Shown: positions 48,934-58,667 of the stretch, piece after piece | Numbering within the stretch: position 1 is the stretch's first letter | Layout of the letters: each line of letters starts with the position of its first letter | Assembly: GCA_015698045.1 (NCBI GenBank) | Contig: BLAL01000169.1 | Span: 186,001-250,000 of the forward strand | Source: Rhizophagus clarus | Taxonomy: Eukaryota > Glomeromycota > Glomeromycetes > Glomerales > Glomeraceae | DNA length: 64,000 nucleotides | Direction of reading: 5' to 3' | Made by a program: the position numbers and the translations under genes | The notes under the pieces: generated by a model | Seen by the model: the letters and a program-made list of their open reading frames with translations, nothing else | What the model was told of the DNA's origin: nothing | Databases searched by the model: none

Positions 48934-49355
48934 TTGCATCTGATTATCAAGGAATTGCAAGTCTTTTTCTCATTTTTCCGTGTAGCCTAGTTTATAAATT
49001 TAAAAATTAAACCATTTTATCATGTAATCAAAGTATTTTATGATTATTATAATATTCAAATATTTTATTTCCGTAATAAACAAGTTAATTACTGATATCC
49101 TTAAAGAAAAAGACAATAATATTAAAAAGTAATGTGTATTAAATAAGTAAAAGGATATTATGATCAAGAATGTTATGATTCCTTGGATAATTATTATTAG
49201 ATGGATTTCATTCAGTCCGTGATTTGTGATTTGATACAGTTAAAGTTGTTAAATAATTAAAATATATTGTTTCAAGTTAAATTTCAATTATATATGCTTG
49301 TTCACCCAATTTAGTTTCTTATGCTAAATTCCAAATAAATAGTGTCTAGAAGTCT
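48934..49355. other. Intergenic region before the hAT element
   Basis: AT-rich 3' region of the secreted-protein gene. No ORF or repeat is supported. Confidence 0.4.
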
Positions 49356-49680
49356 TTAAATGCTAAAGAGGGTCAATAGTCCTACTCGGTCCTACGCGGT
49401 CCTACGCGATTGGTCTTTTGGACGGACCGGACTAAACCGCAGTCCTTAATACCCTAAAGACCGATAATTATGATTGGTCAATTCTATCACGTGACATTAC
49501 ACAAATCCAATGTTCCCGGCAGGGACCCGTAAATATTATTTCGATTTAGAGTAAAAATTTCTTTCGATTTGACCAAAAATTTCGATTTATTTCGATATGT
49601 AATTCTGGCCGGAACTAACATAATTTCAGCCAGAATTTAAAATTTTCCAAATTTATCTAATCGTAGTTACATGCGATTAA

Positions 49681-49685
49681 AATAC
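49681..49685. other. LTR element target duplication, left copy
   Basis: AATAC before the 5' LTR; the same bases occur at 56882-56886 after the 3' LTR. If the LTRs are taken as TG...CA, the duplication is the 4-bp ATAC (49682-49685 and 56883-56886). Confidence 0.7.
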
Positions 49686-50141
49686 TGTCGTATCTGATCA
49701 CGTGACTTCGTTGATCAATGTCACCGATGTCATAAATGAATGACATAGCATACATAGGTAATATTGCACACATTATAGATATATCATATATTTTTAATAT
49801 AGCATAAATGGCATATATGTATTATTTTTGTTCTATGTAAGATATTTATGATTTATCATTGTTATATTTGCAATTGTTATAAATAAAGCTCTGGATTTAT
49901 TCCAGACAAGGCATGTTCATAAGTTCTCTTCAAGCCTTTATTTTATTAATATTTTTATTTTTGATTGTTAAGTTATCTCTTTACTTGTGATGAATACCTG
50001 AGAATCCGAAGTACTGGAATTGGTATTACACATTTGATTGAGATTTTTACAAGTTGTATTTAAAGTATTGATAAATAAACCTTCTGCTACCACAAAATAA
50101 TAATTGTTAGCGATTGCTAACATCAAAGAACTGACCCAACA
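49686..50141 (+). repeat. 5' LTR, 456 bp
   Basis: Begins TGTCGTATCTGATCACGTGA and ends ACCCAACA. A TATAAATA box lies at 49878-49885 with AATAAA overlapping it. The LTR has a CACGTG core near its start. Every base matches the 3' LTR in a by-eye comparison. Confidence 0.9.
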
Positions 50142-50143
50142 AT

Positions 50144-50161
50144 TGGTGCCTTCTGCCAGAA
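50144..50161 (+). other. Primer-binding site
   Basis: TGGTGCCTTCTGCCAGAA starts 2 nt after the LTR end. TGG at this spot complements the CCA end of a tRNA; the tRNA species cannot be named without a search. Confidence 0.6.
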
Positions 50162-50192
50162 AAATAATCCCCCTCGTTACCCTATATTTTTT

Positions 50193-51830
50193 ATGTTTCA
50201 AGCCCATTTTGATCGCAATACCTTACACGACGCTATTCACAGACAATTAAATCTAGATAACGTCGCAGCCTATCATCGTGATTATTCGTGCAATAATTGC
50301 TACCCCTCCGAAATACCCTTAACTCCTACATTCCAACACTTTTTAGATTGGATTGTATCTAATTATCCGCTTATAGGATACACCCGATTTACTCAACAAC
50401 ATTTCGAGGAAGTTGCTTATTCAACCGACATCTCGGACCTTAATAATACCCTGCAAAATTTATTCTTTAGTATAAGATACGCTGATTTAGAACTTATCGA
50501 TTATACACTTTTGCGTCAAGACTTTATCAACGCATATAATCTAACTAACGGTTTCCAACAAGACCCAAACGAAGTCCTATACCAAGTCAGTGAAACTGCC
50601 GCGTCTCCTGAACCAGAAAACTTAAGTGGTACCTCGTCAGAATCGTCCGAAGAGGACCTACAACAACTTCACATCCCACTACCACCTGTATACAACACAC
50701 CCAATAACCCAGTTCCATTAGCTCTAGTAGCGAACAATAACATGGCACAACCAAACCAGCAAGACTTTCAGCAATTAAGGGCAGCTATCGCTGCGTTGAC
50801 TCAGGCATTGCCAAATACTAACAATGCCTTGGCCGGAAATACTCAAGCAATAAATAATCCACCAAGGAGAGAAGGGAGGGTAGCCGAACTACCATACTTC
50901 TATGGTGGTAACCAGGACCCGATAGCATGGTTGGAGGATTTTACGCGAGCGTGCAATGCTAATGGCATTGCAAACAATCGAAAATTGGAAGTAGTACCGG
51001 CATATTTAAAAAGTGCTGCCTCCACTTGGTGGAATGCTAATCAAGCACTGCCGAATAATGATCCGAATAAGGTTACTGCGTGGACTGGTAACAATAATAA
51101 CACCGACTTTATTCAGAACTTCCCGACGGCATTCAGGACCCAGACCTTGGTCGAAATTTGGACAACCGAGCTTGAGCAAAGACGCCAGCAACCAGGGGAA
51201 GACGTTAACACATATGCGGCTGCATTACAAGAATTATATCGAAGGGTTGAAACAAACGCCTTCGTACACCCTGAGGCAATCAAGGCTCGTAAATTCGTTA
51301 ACGGATTATTACCGGATTTGTATGTTACGGTAAAACCGCATAATGATCAGACCTGGAACGGTGCTGTTGATAGGGCAAAGGCATACGAATTAACTCACCA
51401 AGACCAACATGCGGTTAATGCATATTTAAATAAATTTGCCCCACCCGGTGCAAGTGCCCAATCTGACGATTTATACAAGGCGATCCAGGAGCTTACTAAG
51501 CAGGTCCAACAATTAAGCGCAGGAAACCGGGGAAATCGAAACAATTATCAACGAATGGCCTCACAGTCAAACAATCGGCCGCAGCAACAAAGTAGAGTAA
51601 CATGCTATTCTTGCGGTCAACCAGGACATATTGTCAGATTTTGCCCAGCTCGAGACAATGGCGTGGTACCCCCTAATAATAATAATAATAGCAGTGGAGG
51701 TAACAGTAACGCCAACAGTAGCAACAATTACACTGCGCCTCCACCATCAAACAGCATAAATGAAGGAATTGCTCAGCTGCAGCAGTTGCTAGCCCAATTG
51801 GTGCCTCAAGGAGACCAGTCTTTAAACTAA
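50193..51830 (+). CDS. gag: Gag polyprotein of the Ty3-type element
   Basis: 545 aa from ATG 50193. The N-terminal 180 residues are of unknown fold, followed by a capsid-like region (YFYGGNQDPIAWLEDFTRAC, then AFRTQTLVEIWTTELEQRRQ) typical of retrotransposon gag. A CCHC zinc knuckle CYSCGQPGHIVRFC lies near residues 470-484, then an Asn/Ser-rich tail. The reading frame ends at TAA 51828-51830, right after a slippery heptamer that leads into pol. The protein should form the particle and package element RNA. Confidence 0.92.
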   Translation: MFQAHFDRNTLHDAIHRQLNLDNVAAYHRDYSCNNCYPSEIPLTPTFQHFLDWIVSNYPLIGYTRFTQQHFEEVAYSTDISDLNNTLQNLFFSIRYADLELIDYTLLRQDFINAYNLTNGFQQDPNEVLYQVSETAASPEPENLSGTSSESSEEDLQQLHIPLPPVYNTPNNPVPLALVANNNMAQPNQQDFQQLRAAIAALTQALPNTNNALAGNTQAINNPPRREGRVAELPYFYGGNQDPIAWLEDFTRACNANGIANNRKLEVVPAYLKSAASTWWNANQALPNNDPNKVTAWTGNNNNTDFIQNFPTAFRTQTLVEIWTTELEQRRQQPGEDVNTYAAALQELYRRVETNAFVHPEAIKARKFVNGLLPDLYVTVKPHNDQTWNGAVDRAKAYELTHQDQHAVNAYLNKFAPPGASAQSDDLYKAIQELTKQVQQLSAGNRGNRNNYQRMASQSNNRPQQQSRVTCYSCGQPGHIVRFCPARDNGVVPPNNNNNSSGGNSNANSSNNYTAPPPSNSINEGIAQLQQLLAQLVPQGDQSLN

Positions 51831-51858
51831 AGGGCGTACCTCATGAGGGTGAGCGTAC
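51821..51858 (+). promoter_or_regulatory. Predicted -1 ribosomal frameshift signal between gag and pol
   Basis: The heptamer T TTA AAC (51821-51827) is in gag frame as X-XXY-YYZ and is followed at once by the gag stop TAA. Eight nt later a hairpin begins: GTACCTCA (51836-51843), loop of 6, TGAG-C-GTAC (51850-51858), eight pairs with one bulged C. Pol is open in the -1 frame through this site with no stop. Slippery sequence, spacer length, structure and frame all agree with programmed -1 frameshifting. Confidence 0.8.
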
Positions 51859-54415
51859 AAGCCAAGAAACAATTCCCTCGAATCTTACTTTGTTAGAATC
51901 ATACCCCGCCGAAAGAATAACCCGAAGCAAAGCTAGACATGATCTGACTCAAGGACATGTAAAGGAAAAGCAAACGGAAGAAGAATTTCTAATTAAAAAC
52001 GTGGCCGCTATAAGGAAGCAAGAAACGAAAAATGCGAAGGAAGTAAAGAGGAAAGGAACTATTACGAAGGTAACGAAAAAGAAAAGAAACCCAGTATTAG
52101 CTCCTGTCGAAAGGATGATCGAACCATACACCACCCAGCAACTATTCGACCAACCCGCTGATATAACTGTAGGTCAATTATTAGCAATGAATCCTAAGTT
52201 GCGCATGGCCGTCAATAAAAACCTACGGAAGCCTATCGTAAGGAAAAAGGATGAGACAACCGAAAAAAGAACCACGGCTAATGAGGAAAAAGATGAAAAC
52301 GAAGCTACTGAAGTTGAGGACTTAATGGCTATTAACACATCCAAGCCAAGTGATGACAAATCCTCGGCTCTCTATTGTGAAGCTTCGATAAAACATATCA
52401 AGTTCCCGCTAATCGTAGATTCAGGCTCTGCCGGAAGTATTATGTCATTGACACTTCTAAAGGACTTGCAGATGGAGATTACCAGAGCATCGAAAACAGT
52501 TATGGTCAATGTGAACGGAGAACGGCGACGACCTTTAGGTGCAGTTTCGGCAATACCCTTAAACATTATGGGACGAATAATACCGATGGATGCTATAGTC
52601 ACGGATGCAGATTCTTATGCTGCAATAGTTGGAAACGATTGGTTAAGAAAAACTAAGGCCAATATAGATTATGGAACAAACGAATTGACCTTGAAATGGG
52701 AGGACGAAATTTTACGAGTCCCTACAGAATGTCAGACGATGCCGCACCATATTACTACCATTGAAGTGCCCGATATTGAGGAAGATGAAGATGTTGAAGA
52801 GGAAACAGTAGAAGAAGAAGCAGACGAAGCAATAGAAGAATCGGAAGAGGAATACGAGACTGAGGACGACGAAAAGCAACAAGAACAATTGTATTGCAAT
52901 ACTCAATTTATAACGCGGGAACGAGCGCAAGAAATTGAGCAAGACTTAAAGGAGAATAAATTAATTGAAAACGAATGTTATTACCAATACAAGGAAGTCG
53001 AAAAGGGGACGTTCCATGTAGGGGATCTAAACGATGAACAACGACGAATGTTCCAGGAATTTATGAATCGGCATGTTAACCTATTCGCGTGGGAGCCTGA
53101 CGATTTTGGACGAACCTCAGTGGTCAAACATGGCATTGACACTGGGAACGCGGTTCCGGTTAAACAAAGATTTTATCGAACATCGTACAAAAACCAATTA
53201 TTCATAAAAGAGGAAATCCAGCGACTCTTAAAAGCAGGATTAATTGTGCCGTCTAGGAGTCAATGGACTTCGCCAGTAGTAGTCGTTGAAAAAAAAAATG
53301 GAAAGAAGCGCTTGTGCGTTGACTACCGGAAGTTGAACAAGGTAACTAAACGTGACTGTTACCCTTTGCCTCGGATTGATGATATGTTAGAAACCTTGTC
53401 GGGATCCCAGTGGTTTTCGTCGTTAGATTTAGCCAGCGGATTCTGGCAAGTGGAGTTGGACCAAAAAGACCGAGAAAAGTCCACATTCATTACGAGATTC
53501 GGCACTTATGAGTTTACTGTCATGCCGTTTGGACTTTGCAATGCCCCTGCCACATTCCAACGCCTCATGGATACTGTGTTGCGAGACATCCTTTGGCAAT
53601 TTGTTGTAGTCTATATCGACGATATAAATGTGGGATCAAAAACGTTCGAAGAGCACCTGTTGCATTTAGAGCAAGTGTTCTCACGATTGGCGCAAGCCGG
53701 ATTAAAGTTGAGTCCAGAAAAATGTTTCTTCTTTAAGGATGAAATACCATTCTTAGGACATGTTGTAAGTCGTCATGGTATCCAAACTGATCCTGAAAAA
53801 TTAAGGGTTATCAAGGAATTCCCCATCCCTAAGGACTTGACACAATTACGAGGCTTCATTGCCTTAGCATCCTACTATCGGAAGTTCGTTAAAAACTTCT
53901 CGCGCATAGTTGAACCTTTAAATAGGCTTTTAAAAAAGAATACTCCTTTTGTTTGGGGGAATGATCAAGTCGATTCTTTTGAATATTTAAAGACTTGTTT
54001 GATGACTCCACCTATTCTTTCGTATCCTAATTTCGAAAAACCTTTTATTTTATATACTGACGCCTCCACTTTTGCTCTGGGAGCAATTTTATCTCAAAAA
54101 AATGAAGATAAAAAGGAACGCGTTATTGCATATGCTAGTCGCACTTTAGGCAAGCATGAAAGAAACTATGGAATAACTGAACTTGAATGCTTAGCGGTAG
54201 TGTGGGCCGTTAAACATTTTCATCATTATCTGCATGGACAGAAGTTTACAGTGATTACTGACCATGCAGCACTACGATATCTTCTCAATTTATCAAATCC
54301 GGCTGGACGACTTGGCAGATGGCTTATGTTTTTAAACTCATATAACTTAGAAATTATTAACCGCCCTGGAAAACAACATACAAACGTAGATACTTTAAGC
54401 CGGATAATACATTAA
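51827..54415 (+). CDS. pol: Pol: aspartic protease, reverse transcriptase, RNase H
   Basis: Reading frame -1 to gag, 862 codons from the slip point; probably made as a Gag-Pol fusion. A basic linker (ITRSKARHD, KKKRNPV) leads to the protease with active site VDSGSAGS near residue 198 of this frame. An acidic section (EEDEDVEEE...) follows. Reverse transcriptase has LCVDYRKLNK, LDLASGFWQV, MPFGLCNAPATFQR and the catalytic YIDD. RNase H begins LYTDASTFALGAIL and includes TELECLAVVWAVKHF and ITDHAAL. The frame ends at TAA 54413-54415, before the integrase. All catalytic residues I can check are present. Confidence 0.92.
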   Translation, partial: LKGVPHEGERTSQETIPSNLTLLESYPAERITRSKARHDLTQGHVKEKQTEEEFLIKNVAAIRKQETKNAKEVKRKGTITKVTKKKRNPVLAPVERMIEPYTTQQLFDQPADITVGQLLAMNPKLRMAVNKNLRKPIVRKKDETTEKRTTANEEKDENEATEVEDLMAINTSKPSDDKSSALYCEASIKHIKFPLIVDSGSAGSIMSLTLLKDLQMEITRASKTVMVNVNGERRRPLGAVSAIPLNIMGRIIPMDAIVTDADSYAAIVGNDWLRKTKANIDYGTNELTLKWEDEILRVPTECQTMPHHITTIEVPDIEEDEDVEEETVEEEADEAIEESEEEYETEDDEKQQEQLYCNTQFITRERAQEIEQDLKENKLIENECYYQYKEVEKGTFHVGDLNDEQRRMFQEFMNRHVNLFAWEPDDFGRTSVVKHGIDTGNAVPVKQRFYRTSYKNQLFIKEEIQRLLKAGLIVPSRSQWTSPVVVVEKKNGKKRLCVDYRKLNKVTKRDCYPLPRIDDMLETLSGSQWFSSLDLASGFWQVELDQKDREKSTFITRFGTYEFTVMPFGLCNAPATFQRLMDTVLRDILWQFVVVYIDDINVGSKTFEEHLLHLEQVFSRLAQAGLKLSPEKCFFFKDEIPFLGHVVSRHGIQTDPEKLRVIKEFPIPKDLTQLRGFIALASYYRKFVKNFSRIVEPLNRLLKKNTPFVWGNDQVDSFEYLKTCLMTPPILSYPNFEKPFILYTDASTFALGAILSQKNEDKKERVIAYASRTLGKHERNYGITELECLAVVWAVKHFHHYLHGQKFTVITDHAALRYLLNLSNPAGRLGRWLMFLNSYNLEIINRPGKQHTNVDTLSRIIH

Positions 54416-54502
54416 TAAGAAGTTTCATTTTAAATTTATATTTTTAATTCTCTTGCAATTTTTGGACTTTATTTTTGGATAACCCCTTTTTTGATTTAAC
54501 GA

Positions 54503-55768
54503 ATGGATTCAAATACATATTATTCACTTATTCAGTTTTTAACCACACTTTTGTTACCCGTACATTTAAGCAAAGAGCAGCAGGCTGCTATTAAACGAAA
54601 ATCGCGATATTTTGTTGTAATAGATGAACAATTATATAAGAAAAATAAGAGTAACCCAAATCGGCCTCTTAAGGTAGTTAAACAAGATGAAATTGATGAT
54701 GTTTTACATCATATGCATTCTGATCCTTTGGCTGGACATTTTTCTTTAGATGAAACATATAGGAAAATCAAAATACGATACTATTGGCCACAGATGTTTG
54801 AAGATGTTAGAAACTATGTAAAAACCTGTGATGAATGTCAAAGGCGAGGTAAAAATAGGCGTGCAGAACCTTTACATCCAATAAAGATCGGACAGCCCTT
54901 TGATCGTGTAGGAATGGATATAGTTGGACCTTTGCCACAAACCAAGGATGGAAATAAATACATAGTGGTTGCTACAGAATATTTAACAAAATGGCCAGAA
55001 GCACGAGCAATTCCAGATGCAAAAGCTACCTCTGTAGTGTCATTCTTTTATGAAGACATCATATGCCGACATGGATGCCCTAAAGAGATCCTTACTGACC
55101 GTGGGACACACTTTGTCAATGATATGCTAAATTCTTTATGTGATAAGTTTGGAGTGAAACATAGACTATCCACAGCCTATCATCCTCAAACAAATGGATT
55201 GGTTGAACGTTTCAATAGGACTTTATGTGAAACATTGGCTAAATTTGCTAATGAAAATAAGAATGACTGGGATTTGTATGTTTCAACTGCCCTTTTTGCG
55301 TATAGAACAAGAAAACACAATACAACTAGACATGAGCCATTTTACTTAATGTATGGCCGAGAAACAATATTACCAATAGAATTTAAAGTGGCTACAAGTG
55401 CTATGTTAAATATAGGAAATGATGAACAAGAAGACTTATTAAATCGAGTAAGAATGATCTCTGGAAGAATGGCTGAAGAACGCCTTGTTACACAAGACAG
55501 GATTTATGATCAACAACAAAGGCAAAAACAAAAATATGGCAAAAATATTAAAGAGCAATACTATAAAATAGGAGACCTAGTCCTATTATATAAAAGTCAC
55601 TTACGGGAAAGGAAAAAGCTAGAAGAGCGATGGACAGGACCTTATTATATACATGAAGTAAGAGAAAATGGTGTGTATAAGCTTCGGACTATGGAAGGGA
55701 AGATACTCAAGGTCCCAGTGAACTCTGAACGATTGAAGCAATATTACTCCCGTGGAGATCTAGTATGA
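54503..55768 (+). CDS. Integrase in a separate ORF
   Basis: 421 aa from ATG 54503, in the same frame as pol but separated by 87 nt with several stops. The HHCC zinc-binding region runs through HHMHSDPLAGHF and CDECQRR (residues ~70-115). The catalytic triad is Asp139 (MDIVGPLP), Asp199 (LTDRGTHF) and Glu235 (GLVERFNR), i.e. D,35,E. A C-terminal GPY/F module (RWTGPYYIHEV) follows; no chromodomain is seen. How it is translated is unclear: readthrough is unlikely given multiple stops, so reinitiation or a spliced or subgenomic RNA would be needed. Confidence 0.9.
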   Translation: MDSNTYYSLIQFLTTLLLPVHLSKEQQAAIKRKSRYFVVIDEQLYKKNKSNPNRPLKVVKQDEIDDVLHHMHSDPLAGHFSLDETYRKIKIRYYWPQMFEDVRNYVKTCDECQRRGKNRRAEPLHPIKIGQPFDRVGMDIVGPLPQTKDGNKYIVVATEYLTKWPEARAIPDAKATSVVSFFYEDIICRHGCPKEILTDRGTHFVNDMLNSLCDKFGVKHRLSTAYHPQTNGLVERFNRTLCETLAKFANENKNDWDLYVSTALFAYRTRKHNTTRHEPFYLMYGRETILPIEFKVATSAMLNIGNDEQEDLLNRVRMISGRMAEERLVTQDRIYDQQQRQKQKYGKNIKEQYYKIGDLVLLYKSHLRERKKLEERWTGPYYIHEVRENGVYKLRTMEGKILKVPVNSERLKQYYSRGDLV

Positions 55769-55983
55769 GGACTTCTATTTTATAAAACTCTTCAAAGGAT
55801 AAAAATCTTATGAAAATCATGAAAGTGTAACATGAATAACACTAATTATGAGACCATTCATAAATTGAAGAATAAGATCAGCCGCATACATCTAATTTGT
55901 AGCATAAAGAAAGATCTGCTAATATAAAATGAACTGGCAAATTTGTTCCATATGCCAAAAGGTTTTATTAAAGTATTCCAAAA

Positions 55984-56484
55984 ATGGGGAGTGTTTGTTA
56001 TCAAGATGTTTTGCAGGATCTTCTTATGCCAAATGAAGGACATGCTGTGGGATATATGCCTCCATACTCTAATGGCATGGAACTTGAAGAAAAATTTAAT
56101 GTCACATTGCGGGCTCTGTTCCATGCTAAACGACTTCAGAATCGGTCTTTACAGTTATTTTGTGCTTACTTTCTTGGAAAAATATTAGAGGAAGAAGCTG
56201 ACCCTTTATCAAAACGAGCCTATTATGCTCAACGATTAACGACCTATTACAGAATTACTTCAGTACGGGCATATTTTCTGTTCAAGCCCTTTGGACCCAC
56301 CAAAATAATGAATTCGGCAAGAACATCTCTGACTACACTTCGTAATCTGTCAACAGAAGAATTCCAAGACCTTGTTACAAAATCATCTTTAATTTTCAAC
56401 GGAGTTGAAAATTGGGAGGGAGGTGATGTCGTATCTGATCACGTGACTTCGTTGATCAATGTCACCGATGTCATAAATGAATGA
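55984..56484 (+). CDS. Fourth ORF of the retrotransposon, unknown
   Basis: 166 aa from ATG 55984, located between integrase and 3' LTR and running 58 bp into the LTR. The sequence is protein-like, with few low-complexity stretches (ALFHAKRLQNRSLQLFCAYF, KILEEEADPLSKRAYYAQRL, SARTSLTTLRNLSTEEFQDL). It has no signal peptide or transmembrane segment, so it does not look like an envelope. I do not recognise the fold. It may be a captured host gene fragment or an accessory gene. A shorter ORF in another frame overlaps its start. Confidence 0.5.
   Translation: MGSVCYQDVLQDLLMPNEGHAVGYMPPYSNGMELEEKFNVTLRALFHAKRLQNRSLQLFCAYFLGKILEEEADPLSKRAYYAQRLTTYYRITSVRAYFLFKPFGPTKIMNSARTSLTTLRNLSTEEFQDLVTKSSLIFNGVENWEGGDVVSDHVTSLINVTDVINE
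56414..56423 (+). other. Polypurine tract
   Basis: GGGAGGGAGG, three bases before the 3' LTR starts (TGTCG at 56427). It is the usual primer site for plus-strand DNA synthesis and overlaps the end of the fourth ORF. Confidence 0.8.
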
Positions 56485-56882
56485 CATAGCATACATAGGT
56501 AATATTGCACACATTATAGATATATCATATATTTTTAATATAGCATAAATGGCATATATGTATTATTTTTGTTCTATGTAAGATATTTATGATTTATCAT
56601 TGTTATATTTGCAATTGTTATAAATAAAGCTCTGGATTTATTCCAGACAAGGCATGTTCATAAGTTCTCTTCAAGCCTTTATTTTATTAATATTTTTATT
56701 TTTGATTGTTAAGTTATCTCTTTACTTGTGATGAATACCTGAGAATCCGAAGTACTGGAATTGGTATTACACATTTGATTGAGATTTTTACAAGTTGTAT
56801 TTAAAGTATTGATAAATAAACCTTCTGCTACCACAAAATAATAATTGTTAGCGATTGCTAACATCAAAGAACTGACCCAACA
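56427..56882 (+). repeat. 3' LTR, 456 bp
   Basis: Identical in length and, by eye, in every base to the 5' LTR. On the minus strand it is read into by the truncated hAT transposase frame, so any predicted tail after the transposase text here is LTR sequence and not transposase. Confidence 0.9.
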
Positions 56883-58667
56883 ATACAAAGTATTAAGCAT
56901 TCGAAGGGAATCTTGACTCAAATTTTCTCTATCTTCACCCAAAATATTATTATAAACAGAAAAGCTGCGCTCTACACTACAGGAAGAAATAGGTATCCAA
57001 ATATAATCTAAAGCAATTTGACTTAAAAGTGGTAAATGATGATATGAAACTTTCTTCCAAAATTCCTCCAAATTTGAATATTCAATTAAAGATAAATCAA
57101 AATTACAATATATAGCCCATTCCTGAATAAGATCCAATGATGGGTTTGCAAACTCAGTAATTAAAGTACTGTATGAAAGGATATCTCGATTTGAGGTAAG
57201 AGTTATAAATTTTGGATCAAATAATTGAACAGCTTTAAAAAATTCACGACATGGATTGTTTGAAATATAGTCTCTAAATTTTTTAAAAGCTTCATCATAA
57301 GTAGACCTGAATATTGGATAAAATGATGCAGGAGCAAAATTAAGGTTTTGGATGAAGGTAATTAAAGTTTGATCAAAATTTTCCATAGACATTCCATTAT
57401 CAATATGAACACCTAATTGTTCCAACCGTCCCTCAACAAAAGGAATAAAGGAAGATTTTCTTGTTGGAAGAAGTTTAAATCGATTATAAATTTTTGTGCA
57501 TAAATTTTGATAAAAGAAAGGTAGATTTGAACGCAACCATTATTGGTTGTATTATTAAAAATTTTTACCAAATTTTCAATCACTTCATTAGAATCATTTT
57601 TTTGCCCTTCCAAATAGAAATTCGAAGATATTGATAATAATCATTCACATAAAATGCCATTCCGAACCAAGAATTCCATCGTGTTGCAACAGAAAGAGGA
57701 ACACTTGCAGGATTTTGTACACCATTTCTTGACAAAAAGAGAAGGTATCTTGCGCGCCGAGCTTTAGTCAACACGAAAGTTTTTTTAATATTTGCTAATA
57801 AAGTTTTTACCAAATCAAAATGTGGAATTGATGTCCATGCCAGACTAAAATGGTATGCAAAAAGAAATTGTTTTAGAAATTAAATGTTTTAATCTCTAAT
57901 CAAATAATTAATTTTTACCTGATAAGGTTAAGAATATGTGCTAAACAAGGTGAATGAAGAAGTTGAGGCATAATTGGTTTGAGAAGTTCACGATAACTTT
58001 TTTTCATATAAGCGGCTGAATCTGATGCTAAAAGACGTGGAAAACTAAATGGTATAGACCATTCAATTAATGTGCGAATGATAAGCTGACCAATAGTAAC
58101 ATTGTTAACATTATCCAAATAATCAACTGCTACAAGTCTAGTATTATTACGATAACTGAACAATATATTGACAACACTTCGAGCTCGGCTATCAGTTGTT
58201 TCATCTACAATTATTGACACCGTTTTTTCCCGAAAAAAATCTTTCAAATCTTCTATATGTTGTTAATATATTCCTGGCAAATAATTTCGTCTTAATGCAT
58301 AAGCTCATGGAATTGCACCACCTTCACGGCAATGTTTTCTGAGAAAAGGTTGGAGCATATTTACTTTTTCTAACGGAATATTTGCCTCAACAAATGCTTT
58401 TACAAGATCATTAACTACTGTTTTTTTAGACTCCGCAACAGAAAGAACATTATCTAAAGTTTGGTAGTTATTTCGTGCAGTTATTTCATGATTTTTTTAT
58501 TTTTTAAATGAATTTTGCTATTTACATGTATGTGTAGTAACACTAACTTTATGTTCCCAGCTAACTGAATGACCACAAAAGAGACATACAAGAGTGTTAT
58601 TGAGAACATTAAATGTGCCTGGAAACTCTTTCTGGCGGGTATATGGAGTAGTTCGTTTAGTTAGCAT
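56883..58667 (-). pseudogene. hAT transposase, inactivated
   Basis: Starts at ATG 58667 with a BED-type finger (CLFCGHSVSWEH). Exon 1 ends at 58526 and exon 2 begins at 58453; another GT-AG intron lies at 57918-57848. Family text includes NDLVKAFVEANIPLEKVNML, IIVDETTDSRARSVVNIL (catalytic Asp region), HSPCLAHILNLI, TRWNSWFGMAFYV and the C-terminal dimerisation region YIWIPISSCSVERSFSVYNN. Breaks: TGA at 58307-58305, TAA at 58265-58263, frameshifts near 57630 and 57545, and the LTR insertion, which cuts the last codons. The final few codons and stop (49667) remain on the far side of the LTR element. Confidence 0.88.

Larger units (their letters stand above)
49686..56882 (+). mobile_element. 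Ty3-type LTR retrotransposon, complete, identical LTRs
   Basis: A 7197-bp element: 5' LTR, primer-binding site, gag, a -1 frame pol (protease, reverse transcriptase, RNase H), a separate integrase ORF, a fourth ORF, polypurine tract and 3' LTR. Domain order with integrase after RNase H places it in the Ty3 (Metaviridae-type) group. No disabling mutation was found in the catalytic motifs, and the LTRs are identical by eye, so the insertion is recent relative to the decay of the hAT element it split. Confidence 0.9.

Noticed and set aside
49968..50207. Minus-strand ORF across the 5' LTR
   Set aside because: Identical text occurs in the 3' LTR as the apparent tail of the hAT transposase; it is LTR sequence read in an open frame.
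51949..52942. Long antisense ORFs inside pol
   Set aside because: They mirror the acidic and catalytic stretches of pol on the other strand and show no protein-like pattern.
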